In this document: one piece after another, positions 13,843-25,130 of the stretch
Numbering within the stretch: the first letter of the stretch is position 1
Layout of the letters: each line of letters begins with the position of its first letter
Origin: Sclerurus mexicanus
Taxonomy: Eukaryota > Chordata > Aves > Passeriformes > Furnariidae
NCBI GenBank assembly: GCA_013396755.1
Contig: VWZF01001871.1
Span: forward strand, 558,001-622,000
Reading direction: 5' to 3'
DNA: 64,000 bases
Notes under the pieces: model-generated
The model's database searches: none
What the model saw: only the letters and a program-made list of their open reading frames with translations
Told to the model about the DNA's origin: nothing
Position numbers and translations under genes: made by a program

Positions 13843-15030
13843 GTACCCCTCAGTCCTCACAAGCAAGGTGGAAATTATGCAGTAGCGGTGAGATTCTTTT
13901 TTTCCCCTTTGAAATACATCTGAGCTTTCTTCTTAAAGACCAACTACTTATTGGAACAAAAGTTGTTCATGAGGAGGTGCTCTTTTTGAGAAAACACCCA
14001 TCAGGATGGTTTCTTGGGTTCAGGACAGAACCCCTGAAGCTGCAGGTGAAGATCTGTTTGAAAAAACCTTCATGTGCCCTTCAGCAGTGTAGAAGCTCTA
14101 GCTCCACACTGGGGCTAAATGTGGGGCAGTGGGCTGTGGGTTTCCCCTACCAAGTCCCATGAACACATAGGACAACCCTTAGGGGACATCGCAGTGGCAA
14201 TCCATCCCAGAAAAGCTGACAGAAACAGAGAGGGAACTTGAATGTTTTTCTCCCATACCTTCTTGAAAGCACTAAAAACAGGCTATTAGTACTTCTGTCT
14301 GAGGTAGAATGGGAAAACAGTTCCCAGGCAACCTCTCGCACACAGCAATTTCTCAGATCCAGCCATTTCATTAAGAGAAGTAAAGTGAGTTTGAGTTTTT
14401 TTGAAAGCCTGACCATTTTTATCAGTTTTGATGATGACATACAGGATGAACTTCATTTGACATCCTCATGTTGCACTGGTATTTGTTACCATACTATTAC
14501 AGAGGTTATAATTAATATAGATAAAGTTTTGTGGTTCAAAGAGATGGGAGATTGCATACATGAAAAATATTTTGTGATACAGCGCGGGACATGTTGGACC
14601 CTAAACAAAATTACTATTTCCCTGTTATTCCTCAGCTTTTAAAAATATTACTTACATAGCTGTATCTTTGAAACAGATCACAGTCTTCAGTGAAAACAAG
14701 CAAGATCAGCCCCTTCTGTATTACAAATATATACAGTTTTGCAGATGCTAGCACATAAGCTAAAAATTAACTGTGGGGTTCCGATTTCAAATAAAATCTG
14801 GTAAACATTTATTTTCTGTGAGAAAGGGAAGGAGGGAAGGGAGGTTCAGAGTGTGATGGAAGGAAAAGGCTGCATCACAGCTTCTGTGGAGCCACCAAAG
14901 CATCTCCATGGCACCACAATGCTAAGGAAGTTGTGGAAAATTGGTAAGAAACAGGTATAACAAAAGGTTAATGAACGTAAAATCTGATCTAACTGGTGAA
15001 GAGGAGTGCTTTTAAGTCCTGAAAGCTCAG
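13843..15030. other. Noncoding stretch with purine-rich tract
   Basis: No gene recognised. A 134-codon frame at 14238-14642 (plus) overlaps a 97-codon minus frame and shows no domain. A G-run tract at 14826-14844 (runs GGG, GG, GGG, GGG, GG on the plus strand) could form a weak G-quadruplex. Confidence 0.5.
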
Positions 15031-15102
15031 TGGGTCTGATCTTTCACAGATGTAAATTGATGGAGTCCTATTAAACCTGGTGGACTCATGCCATTTTACA
15101 GT
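15031..15102. repeat. Old amniote interspersed repeat copy, decayed
   Basis: The order is GGGTCTGATCTTTCACAGAT, GTAAATTGATGGAGTCC, then CCATTTTACAG. This parallels an old repeat often seen in sauropsid genomes: a 'GATCT...' opening, a 'GTAAAT...' phrase, a near-palindromic middle, then a reversed 'TTACA' phrase. Substitutions are heavy and the family name is uncertain. Confidence 0.4.
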
Positions 15103-18100
15103 CTCATACACAAATCTGATTTGAGTCTTATTTTTATCTTTCAGTCCTTCTGCTTTTCAAAGCAGTCCTATGAAAACTAAACAACTGTGCACCTGAGTAA
15201 TTTGCTTGGTGAAGAAATACATTTCATTTGTATCTTTCTAGACAATACTTTGTTCAAGAAAATGAAGTTTTTAATAAGAATTTTAATTAGTATTGTAAGG
15301 CCAATTTTCAAGTGTGTGTTTTAATAACAGTATTCTCGGATCTGCTAAAGCAGAAAGCAACTAACTGTCCTCAACAGCCCTGAACATGCAAAGCCCCCCT
15401 CTCTCCTCCGCTGATGTGTGCAAGCTCTCCTTTATTACAGGACTAATTATTATTTTCCTGGTTGTTTTACAGTTCTCTAATGACCATATTGATGAAACTG
15501 GAGATGCTCTGCCTAATTACATTTATGATGGTCATTCTGATGCCACTTGAACATTGTAATTAATAGATACTCAGATATTATGGCAGTGGGTAAAACAGAA
15601 ATGATTCTGCTTAAGTAATACAGAGCCAGCCATATTGCAGCATTTGAAACAGAAGGGTCCTGTAGCCTGTGTGAACACAGTTGTCAGTTAACAAAAGCCA
15701 GAAGTGTGCTTTCTCTGTGAAGAATCACACATCTGTTTTCAGCTCTCTCTGGGTGTCTATGTGAAGTCTTCAGCTCCTGCCCAGCAGCCTGGTATGCACC
15801 AAGTCCTCATTCTGTCTAACCTGCTCAGAGGTTTAAAGCCAAGTGTAAGTGGCAAGTTAAGGAAAAGGCAAAACTAAATTGCCCACATTTAGTGTACTTC
15901 AGTGTGCAGCTGCGTACATTAGTGAAGCTCACGGCACTGCTACACCCTCAGTTTCTTGTGGAAACTGGTGCTCTTCTACAGAAATGCTAAGCAGATTATG
16001 TCCTCTGGGGCTGTCTACGCAGAGCTCCCAGATCCTATACCACGATCATCATATATGAAAGGCAAAATAGCTACACCCTTGGGATGACAGCTGAGTTTTT
16101 GAGAAAGTACTATGGCATTTCATGTCAATATGTGCTTGTTTCCAAAACACAACAACCACCTGGGAATTGACATCTCTCTTTCCAAGGGATGAATCCTTGC
16201 ACACTTGATGGTAACTCTGCCACCTCATATTAAGACAAGCCTCAGAGCTTAGCCAGTCTTTACATGCGTTCTAGGATGTGTGCTAAGGGAAGAAGGTTGG
16301 GTAGGGGGAAAGAGAAGGAATAAGAACATACATATCCTTTCTTTCAGAAGGAATAAAGGGCAAATTCCAAAGGAAAGAGAACTCATTACACAGTAGCTTA
16401 ATACCATCCTTCAGGAGACTGAGGTTTCTAAACTTCACTTTTATAGACGTATTTTCTCTAAGCCATTCCTGAGTTGCTGCATATTCAGTCAAAACATGCC
16501 TACCTCCCGCTTTGTTCTTGGAAAGGTAACAATCATCCTTTCGAAAACATCTTTCCTACATACAGAGGGGTTAGTATCATAGACTCTGCTATGAACAAAC
16601 ATGCAGAAAAATTTCATATAGGTCCTGACAGCAGTTGCCCCACAAATGTGTTTTTATGCCTCCATGACAATTAGCTAAACTTAGTTTGACAGGAGATTCT
16701 GTGCTCTACTGTAAAAAACCTTACACTGCCAGCATTAACACACACTATAGTGAGATATTAGTCGGTGACTTTTTTCATACCAGAAATTTTTGTGGGTAAC
16801 TCATATAAACCTAACAGCTACAGAAAAAAATGCCTCTGCAACTATTTTCTTCTAAATATTTGTTTCTTATTTTTTAAAATAACCTACTCAAAGAGAAGTA
16901 GATCTTGCTGCTTGTGTCTGCAGGCAATTCTTTAGCTAAACTGTAACCAATTTGTCTCTGTGAGTGACTGGGAGAATCCTAACTGTTCATGCCTACCTAT
17001 TAAGAGGAAGAGATCATCAGCTATGTTTATCCATCCAGGCAACTTGAATGTCTTATTTGGCTGGCCAGTAAGCTAGCAGAAGAATATCATATGCCATCAT
17101 AATGTGGCATATGGCACTATGTGACTTAAATAAGTAGCTAAGCTGAGTTCTTACCATCTTCACTCACTGCCCCCACCATGAAGAAAAACAGAATAAAAAA
17201 ATACAACTCAATAGAGCTCTTTCATTAATCTAATTTCTCTAGTTTAACACTGTTTACATAATAAAGTTATAGTCATAGATTCTTCACTTTTAAAGAAAAG
17301 AGCAAGTGACAAATACATATCAAAATTACTGCATCAACCGCCGATGTCACACTATTAAATGTGTGCAAAAAGAAATGCTTAATTCATATGACTGCTGTAT
17401 TTTGAGAAATGTCTCTGCCACAAACTTTTCACTTACAGTTTTGTCACTGAAGTCTGGCTTCTGGAACTGCTCTCTCTTCTATCTGATCTGGCTCTGATTT
17501 ACTAATTTTCTACTTCAAAACTGAAGGCTTTAAAACAGATAGCTATCACTAGCCCAGACCTGAGCACTGTGAACCCTAGGAATGTATTTTCTGAATCCCA
17601 CAGTCTGTTATAGGAAAACAGAAATGACAAGTTCAGAAGTTCAAATATTGTTTTCTAATGCAAATTTTTTGGAATGACACTGTAGTAAGAATAATAGTAA
17701 AAATTAAATTTAAAAGTTCTCCAAACAATTTTTGGGATGATACGGAAGAATTCTTTTGTTAAAAATCTTTCAGAAGTTGACTTTGCATTTTCAAATTCTA
17801 TGAATCAGATAAATTGTCTTAAATACAAAAAATGCATTCTCTCTAGTATTTATACAAAGCCGATACTTCAGATCAGAAAAACTTCTACTACTATCAGAAG
17901 ACACATTCTTTGATTTCCACTCATTTACTGTGAAACATAAAAAGGTTACTAGCCATTCTCATCTGATTGCATATGTGGTACCTGGCATTGTGGCCCAGCT
18001 TCTCAGCATTTTTCATCTTTAGGTGCCAAAATTGATGCACCTTGTGTTGCCCAGAGGGAAAAAAGCATCAGAACTTCTGAACTGCTTTTGGACACGTAGG

Positions 18101-19809
18101 CTGCATGTCTGTGTCCCAGTGTCCTCAGGGTATAAACTCTAAATAACATCAGTTCTACACCCTGAATCTTGTGACTGAAAAGTGCCATTTTCACACTAGA
18201 TGTAAAGCCAGTGTTTCACTGAAAGTGTAAGAATTGATGACCCTGCAAGGGTAAGTCTGCTTTCTGGCTGAGGAACAAGAAAAAAGAATGCTATAGTTCC
18301 AATATCTTCTACCCAATATGGATCTGAGAGGAGGAATACTGAACCATCATTTCATTAAAAAATGCTTAATTTTGTTCTGGCAGCTGCTAAGACCCCAGCT
18401 GTCTCTTTCATTTTCACCCTGTGACAAACACATGGAATGCTGCAATAATTTCAAGCGTGATAACAAAGTAACAATATGATGATGAACAATAGTGAGTAGT
18501 TAAGGATGCTCATTTGCATGGGATACCTTCCTGGCTGCACCAAGTGACTTGTTTTTCTATTAGGCCAGAAACCAGAACCAAGCTCATCAAGAGCTTTTGG
18601 CCATATATCTAACTTGACTGGAGAAGAGATTAAGTCTTAAACATTTCTTGTGATTAAATAGAGAGGCATCAGGTTTTACTCTATTGAAAGTAATGTCTTG
18701 GTTAGTAGCTGGCATTTCTGCTTCATACAGCCCCTATAAAGAAAATTACCAGTACAAGTGTGGCTTTTCCCCTATGAGATTGAAAAATTACCAGAAAACC
18801 ACATATGTGTCATAGGATACCAATTTTCAGACTATTTCTCATTAAAATATGCTTTAGCTGTTGGTAGAAAAACCGTGCAGTGAGTGAAAAGGAGTTATAT
18901 ATGATTGAATGTCTCAAATAGATTTAATAATTGCAAATGAAGGCACTGGAAAATCAGTCTGCTTCAATGACCTACCTAGAAGTCTGGTGAGGACGAGAAG
19001 AGGTCTCTGTTTCAGAAGGAAAAAGGATATAAACAGGGAGAAAGGTGATCTGCTGTTATAATGGCATATTTATACACTAGTTTACGAAGTTAAACATTTT
19101 ACAGTTTAAAAAAGAGATCTGCAATATATTGGATTAGACTCATCAAAGCATGCCTTGTTCTGCTGGAATCACTAGAACTTCAGTGGTGATAACTCCTGTA
19201 CATCCTAGGGCAATAAACTCAGAATAAGCAGCCATTCATATCCCATGAAACTTCTGCTATACAGACTTTTTTCAGAGACAATCTGAGTGCAAATGTCAGT
19301 AACTGTTTTGTCCACTACAGAGAGGCCAACCTTAAATTGTATTTTGTTCTAGATGCTGAATCAAGATTGTTCAGAGGAAGCATTGCAGATAAACTTTTCT
19401 TACTAAGGCAGAAAAACTGTGTCATTTCCTCAGCTAAAGTCCACTGACCATACTTACTATTAGTATCACCACTAGTAGCTGCTACAGAACACAGATGCAG
19501 CAAGATGTAGATTATAGATCTTACAAACTAAGCTTCTCTGTTTGTCAAAAGAAATTAATAATTTAATTCTCAGAAATTATTATAAGGAAATGTCTTACAG
19601 TTTGTCTTTCAGGAAATTGGATATATTCATATAGTTACAGTGTTCTTGCTTAAAGAACATGCTATAGTCTCTATAGACTGAGACTTCCCCTTAGATAAAT
19701 TTACAAATGAATCATCTAACAAATACTGTATTAACCTTTCTAGACTTGAGGCTTGAGAAGCAGTGCTTTAGTTTTTGAAAACAGCTGGCAGTTCACCTAG
19801 TAAGACTTT
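15103..19809. other. Noncoding stretch with possible regulatory segments
   Basis: No gene recognised. Notable sub-segments are a homeodomain-motif cluster at 15440-15575, a perfect 9-base hairpin at 17088-17113 and an octamer (ATTTGCAT) at 18510-18517. All open frames are short and without domains. Confidence 0.5.
17088..17113. other. Perfect 9-base inverted repeat (hairpin)
   Basis: CATATGCCA (17088-17096) and TGGCATATG (17105-17113) are perfect reverse complements separated by the 8-base loop TCATAATG. No run of T follows that would suggest a Pol III terminator. Confidence 0.7.
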
Positions 19810-19830
19810 GGGGAGGGCTGGGGAGGAGGG
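19810..19830 (+). other. Canonical G-quadruplex motif
   Basis: Four G runs of three or more with short loops: GGGG (19810-19813), A, GGG (19815-19817), CT, GGGG (19820-19823), AGGA, GGG (19828-19830). This satisfies the G3+N1-7 pattern and sits in otherwise AT-rich DNA. Folding in vivo is inferred only. Confidence 0.75.
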
Positions 19831-21318
19831 AATAACATGGACATTACAGAATAACAGTTCAACTAACTAAGCTTGACTTTGTGTTGTTGTATGGTATCAG
19901 AAAAAGAATATCTTCAGGCATCTCCAAAGAGATGGGGCACTGAAGAGCTTATCTGTGACAAGCCTCTTTGTTTCTGCAGTCATCAGTGAAGATACAGCAA
20001 AGGAAATGGAGGAGCTGCAGTTATGCATTTGCAATACACAAAGTCCTTGTTTTCCCACTAGGCACTGCAGAATAGCAATTGTCCATTCACAGCACATAGC
20101 ACATCCTCTGCATTTCAGAGCTAATATTTTTGCAGTCCTTAAGCTAGCATGCTTCAGCCTAGTGTAGTTAATTTTTATAACCCTTTGAGGTGCACTGCTT
20201 GAGCTAGGTGTGCTCATGTTCTGTTCCTTGTTAGAGGAATTGTTTTTTCAGGTGTAATTTTTAAAGTTAAACTGAAATATTTTCAAATTGCAGAGGGTTT
20301 ATATCAACAGCAACATTTCAAACAGAGTTGTAAAAAGTCTCATTTCACAAACTGGAAAAATACAAAGATTGCTAGTCATTGAACATACCTGTATATTAGT
20401 CCAGTTAAAAACAGAAATCACCTGTGTTTGCTGAAATTATTTTTAAGTCATACACGCACACGGACACAAGCTCTGACAAGTGGCTCCTCCTCTAATATTT
20501 TGGAATCATACTCTTGAAAACAGTATTAGTTTTATGGTAGCTGTTGCTTTCATTTACTGCAGTACACACTGCCCACTGTACTGCTGCAATATTCATTCAA
20601 GGCAGAGCACTAGCTCAAATATGAATTGAACCTATATGCCATCAAACAGATGTCAGGCTATATTACTTCAACTTGTGAGCACATTTCCACTTTTCTCTGT
20701 TTAAGTAGCAAAAGCTGTACGAAAACCAATGTTGATATAAGAAAATCAGCTCTCTCCCCTCCCACTGAGGATCTGTTTCTAAGTCCAAGTGCAGGCTGCT
20801 TCTTAATTTTGAACTTCTGAACCCAAACCAAGTAAAGGAATCTAAGGATGTAGTGAAAACAAAATAAAAATATGAGGCACAAATACTCCTAAAAATGAGG
20901 CCGATATTCTTTTCTGCTTGACCTGTTTATTTCCAACTCTTCCTCTCTCTGCTCTCTCAAACAAACTCACAGCCACCTTAGGAGAGGAACAAGTTTCTGC
21001 TTTCTTCTCCCTTAATCTAAGCCAGCCAAGTCCCAGGTCTCCTCTCCTGCCACAGAGCAATAGGAAAACATATAGCAAAATCAATCACACTTTCCTCAGT
21101 GGAGTCAGAAAGGACCATAATAACAGATTCTTTCTGAAATCTTCTGTAGCCATCAAATGGTTAAATCAACATAAGTTAAATTTTTTTTCTAGTTTGAATA
21201 AAGAGAAAAAGGGAGGAAATTCAAAAACTGGTTGCTGTAGTAACAATCACCAGTAAAAATCTTTTCCACTAAATAATACTATTGGCTCCCTGTCCCCCTC
21301 TCAATTTTAGTTCCCCAT
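19831..21318. other. Noncoding stretch, no gene recognised
   Basis: Overlapping short frames on both strands (19897-20217 minus, 20918-21256 plus, 20842-21084 minus) show no domains. Composition turns C/T-rich in the last few hundred bases, ahead of the low-complexity tracts that precede the CpG island. Confidence 0.5.
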
Positions 21319-21379
21319 CAAAAAACAAACAAACAAACAAAAACAAAAACCAAACAAAAAAACCCCACAAAAACACAAT
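21319..21379. repeat. (CAAA)n-type simple repeat
   Basis: Runs of CAAA and CAAAAA units interrupted by CC, trailing into AACCCCACAAAAACAC. Simple low-complexity DNA. It could be a degenerated retroelement tail, but no body is recognised next to it. Confidence 0.85.
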
Positions 21380-21569
21380 CATGCTGCCTCTTTGAGCTTT
21401 GCTGTACATACCTCAACCATTAAACAAGACATTTAACCATAGTGGCAGTTCTGTGACCTTTGAATGCCGTGAAATCTCTAAGCGGTGCAGCTTGTTCATG
21501 AAGACTTGTACTGCAGAATCCAGCAACTGCATCCAGGATTAGGAATAGAAAATAAGTAACGACAGGAAA

Positions 21570-21645
21570 CAATAATAATAATACTAATAATAAAAGAAAA
21601 TTAAAAGAAAAAATAAAAAAGAAAGAAAAAGGGAAAGAAAACCTC
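21570..21645. repeat. (AAT)n then purine-rich A/G tract
   Basis: AATAATAATAATACTAATAATAA is followed by about 50 bases almost entirely of A and G. On the minus strand this is a long pyrimidine tract, which explains the stop-free but leucine/phenylalanine-rich frames across it. It lies directly beside the CpG island, on the side that would be downstream if transcription ran on the minus strand. Confidence 0.85.
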
Positions 21646-21689
21646 CCCAAGTCCCCCAACCCAGCCAGTGAAACCACCTTAAGCAGCAA

Positions 21690-21930
21690 AAAGGCTGGGG
21701 CAGAGAGCGCACCGCGGTGCCGGGTGAGGCTGCTGCAGTGGCCGGCGGAGCGGAGCGGAGCGGAGCGCAGCTGGGAGGTGCTGCCGGTGCCGGGAGCGCA
21801 GCCCGACCAACCCACCGCCGCGCCGCCGGAGCGCCAAGGAGAAGCCTTTGCTGTTTATGTTTCCTCATTTCGGCAGTGACGTCAAAGGGTTTAGTTTTTC
21901 CCCTCCGCATGTGCTATTAATTTTAAGCGG
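21690..21930. promoter_or_regulatory. Orphan CpG-island promoter with perfect CRE
   Basis: About twenty CpG dinucleotides lie within roughly 140 bases (21705-21845), in sharp contrast to the CpG-poor flanks. A perfect cAMP-response element, TGACGTCA, sits at 21877-21884. Two TATA-like sequences flank it: CATAAA on the minus strand (complement of 21854-21859) and TATTAATTTTAA on the plus strand (21915-21926). On the minus strand the order CRE, TATA-like box, GC-rich leader is the usual arrangement and would put a start near 21825-21830. On the plus strand a start near 21945 is also possible. No initiating coding exon was found on either side, so the first exon may be noncoding. The gene it serves cannot be named. 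Confidence 0.65.
21746..21766. repeat. (GCGGA)4 pentamer repeat in CpG island
   Basis: Four consecutive GCGGA units lie inside the GC-rich core of the CpG island. GC-rich pentamer repeats like this are prone to length change and could sit in a 5' leader if the island is transcribed. Confidence 0.85.
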
Positions 21931-22180
21931 CTACTATGGGAGGAATGTGGCAGTGATTTAGGCAGGCTACCCTACGCGAAAGGGGCAGGAGTCACGATTT
22001 ATGTGTCCTGGATTTAGCTCGGAAAGATTTTATATTGAGAGGTATCAGAAAGATCCAAAATATCCTCACAAAATGGAGAAAAGCTATAAATATGCTTACA
22101 TATATTGAAGGGTTCTTAAATACGCCCAAGATGTTTTCCAGCGAGAGCTGGGTTATCTCTATGGGTTGTGCTGCAAAATC

Positions 22181-22275
22181 AGACCTGATTCTGCCCTTGC
22201 CCTACAGTAAATCAGGAACTGCTTGTCTAAATTCAGCAGTGTCACACCAGTGTAAACCTGGCGAAAGAGATAAGA
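22181..22275. repeat. Old amniote interspersed repeat copy, decayed
   Basis: The order is GACCTGATTCTGCCCTTGCC, ACAGTAAATCAGGAACT, then CACACCAGTGTAAACCTGG. It matches the phrase order of a repeat common in sauropsid genomes: 'CCTGATTCT...', 'GTAAATCAGGA...', then an 'ACACCAGTGTAA' phrase. This is one of several copies in the window. The family name is uncertain. Confidence 0.5.
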
Positions 22276-24554
22276 CTGAGACTACTGTACACATCCCTTT
22301 ATCAGTCAGCAGGAGCTACAGTGCAGATTAGCAAACTCCTTTCATTACTCCGTTGGTCACGGATGCGGTCACTCTTTAAGGTCTGCTGATCTGGGCAAAC
22401 ACCCCTACATTCCACCAGCAGATCACAGCCCAGCTGTGCTCAGGTATGAGCTCTGCTGTGGACCCAACCACACAGCGTTTTACTTCATACCAAAGTCCAC
22501 ATCAAAAGGCAAGGGGCAATGGAAAGCCTGGCTTTCATTACCACCACATTCTTGCCAATGGAGGCACTGTGCAGCTGAAGCTTCAAAAAAAAAATAACAA
22601 ACATCAAGGTTAATTAGCATGGCCACAGAGGCCACTGCAGCACAAGATAATTGGTAGGAGGTCAGTTGACAATGGTAACTTCATCATTCTAATTTTACTG
22701 ATTTGGTCTTCTAGGGAATCCTTTCAAAGAGGTTGGTCTATGGGCACAGTTCAATTCTGAAAAGTCTTAACAGTCTAACATTTAATTTTAAAACACAGAA
22801 GTGCTTTTGAAAATGGATAGGCAGAAAGCTCCTGAGAAAGAAATTTGTCAATGCTCCACAGAACAGGTACAAAAATAGTAGAAGTCATAGGAACTTCTCC
22901 ATGACTGCCAACTGATGCTACTGAAATGCAGCTCCAGAGAGGCCAAAATATCCAGTTTTTTTTGCTCACTGAAAAGTCTGCCTGTGTATTGTCCTGCTAA
23001 TGTAATCAGATTCACAAACAAATGCTAAGCGTTATGGGGCTGTATTGGAATAACATATTAAACAGTATTAAATCAGAGATTTAGAAAATCAATTGGAGCA
23101 CATTAAGTTCACTTATTGTACTTAGAAAACTCTATGAAGCAATCTGAAATGCATAAATAGAAATACTATTTGTAGTGCACAGAAAACCATCATATTCATT
23201 TTCATTCAGCATTGGTGAGGGGGCAGCTGAGTAATGCACTTTGGGAACTGCACTTTAGGAACTAGTTTTGGGAATATCAGCTGAAAATTGTATGGGTTCC
23301 AGTGGGAATGAGCTGGTGTCCATGAAGAAAGGCTGAGATTGATATTGCTTAGTCCAATGGAAAAAGAGTTGATAAGTATTCTTAATTATATAGAGAGCGT
23401 ATTTCTCTAAAAGAAAATAAACAATACTAGAGTTTATTCTTTGGCTTGGAGACATTATCTGGCCTTTAAACTCTTTTACAGCCTTCATGACAACATAGCT
23501 GCATCTAAGCTGGTAATAGGTCTCCAGCTGTGTTTGGAAAGTGATCAGGGCAATGACCAAGCTCTGTGACGGTCCACTCTAGGAACGTGACATTGTAAAT
23601 AATCAAGGACCACCATTTGGGGATGTGTTATGCCTCTGTTTATTTTGCTAAAATAGATACAGACAATTTGCAAAGAAGGAGGGAATAAATTTTTATCCAT
23701 ATGAATTGTAGTTAGAACAAGTAAACTGCAGCAGAGAAAAATTGTTTGACCTAGGAATCACTAAAAGTAGGAGAGTGAAGTACTAAAATAGAAAGGCTGT
23801 AATAATCTGCAGTGTCTTGTTACTGGCTATTTTTAAAAGTATGGTTAGTCAACTATCATTTGTGAACAATTTTGATATAAGGTGATCCTACTGTGGAGTA
23901 TAGATGTAAGAGTAGGAGATTTTCAAATGTCTACTCCAGTCCCATTATTTTCTTTTCTGCATTTCAGTATTAATCTTATTAATAATATTACACTGACTTA
24001 GGGTCCTGGGACAAACAAGTTTTACACAAAGACTTAGATAGGTCTTGCCTCTCTCCTAATTAATTTAGAGGTTATTTCAGCCTCCTGGAATCACATGGTC
24101 TTCTGACAGTAAGTGATCACTGTGGTTTTTGTGATGTAGATGCTTCTGGAGTGAAAAGACAGACACCAAGAAGCACTTCTGGTTACAGTCTTCTACTTAG
24201 ACACAAATCTCAATGCATGCATGAGTACATGCGTGTAAAGATGGCAAAGAGAATGCATGATTGGGAAGACTGTTAGAAGAAGAACTTGGTTACCTCAGCA
24301 TAACCACATACTACCATGATGGGATGGGAAGGACTGTGAGGAGATGTGGGTTCCATCGAACAAAAAAGAACATCAGCATAGATTTGCTTATCTGACTGGA
24401 TATATGTGAAACTATTCTGTCAGGCTGGTGATATGCATGTCCAGATAAATATGACCCACAGTGGACTCAACAAAAAAGCTGGAAAAATGAAAACTCTGAT
24501 TCTTTGAAAAGTGTCATTGGAGGAATTAAAAAGAAAAAAAACCCAACTGATGCT
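22276..24554. other. AT-rich noncoding stretch, nothing recognised
   Basis: No gene, RNA or mobile element recognised. The minus frame at 23255-23560 (101 codons) has no domain and no splice context. Confidence 0.55.
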
Positions 24555-25130
24555 CAGTCTACATGTCTCTATACTGCTATGTATCTAAATAATAAAAAGA
24601 GCTGGAACATTTAATACAAGATCAAAATTACAACTTAATTGACATAACAGAAACTTGGTAGGATACAGTCATGTGAATATGTGACTGGAATACTTGTACC
24701 AGAGAGCACAGCTTGTTCAGAAACAACAGGAGGAAACAAGAGAAAAAAAGGCAAAGGAGATTATGCTTCATATCTCACTCAGATGTTCAGAACGCAACAG
24801 GAAACATGTATTGAAAGTCTGAGAGACAGTAGAAAGGAGAAGAATATAGGCATTGTTGGAATTCTGCTGCAGATCCAGGCAGACAAAGTGGGTAACTCTT
24901 TTTGTTAGCAATTAGCAATTGCTATTAGCAATTAGGATTAGTTAGCAATAAGGATTGTCTGAAGCACAGAGCTTGGCTTAAATGGGAGATTTTAATCACG
25001 CAGCTCTTGAAAAAAGAGCTGAACTGGACTCAAACACCTTGGTTTAATCTCTCCAGAGTAAGCATTCAGAGTACATGTGGGAATTCCTCAAATTTATGAG
25101 CCTGCCTCTTTGAACAAACCTATTACTTGA
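24555..25130 (+). mobile_element. Decayed CR1-clade LINE, endonuclease region
   Basis: Conceptual translation, switching frames at small indels, shows the landmarks of the apurinic/apyrimidinic-type endonuclease that opens CR1/L2 LINE ORF2. CLYT is followed by an NNK phrase near 24568. An LIDITETW block at about 24638-24660 is followed by an in-frame stop where the next tryptophan is usual. DWN comes next at about 24683, then LFR and a basic stretch. GIVGILLQ lies near 24850, and MGDFNH near 24980-25000. In this family the glutamate of TETW and the GDFN motif belong to the nuclease active site. Stops, frameshifts and an inserted repeat (24904-24956) show it is long dead. No reverse-transcriptase part was recognised downstream. 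It could be an old CR1 or a related L2/L3-type element. Confidence 0.75.
24904..24956 (+). repeat. Local tandem repeat of TTAGCAA units
   Basis: Five TTAGCAA-type units (TTAGCAATTAGCAATT, TATTAGCAATTAGG, TTAGTTAGCAATAAGG) form a small local expansion. It lies inside the LINE relic, between the part encoding the VGILL-like strand and the GDFNH motif, so it arose after the element lost function. Confidence 0.8.

Noticed and set aside
21420..21910. Overlapping 108-131 codon minus-strand frames through the CpG island
   Set aside because: They are produced by GC-rich and poly-pyrimidine composition (long Leu/Phe runs) and do not resemble a protein.
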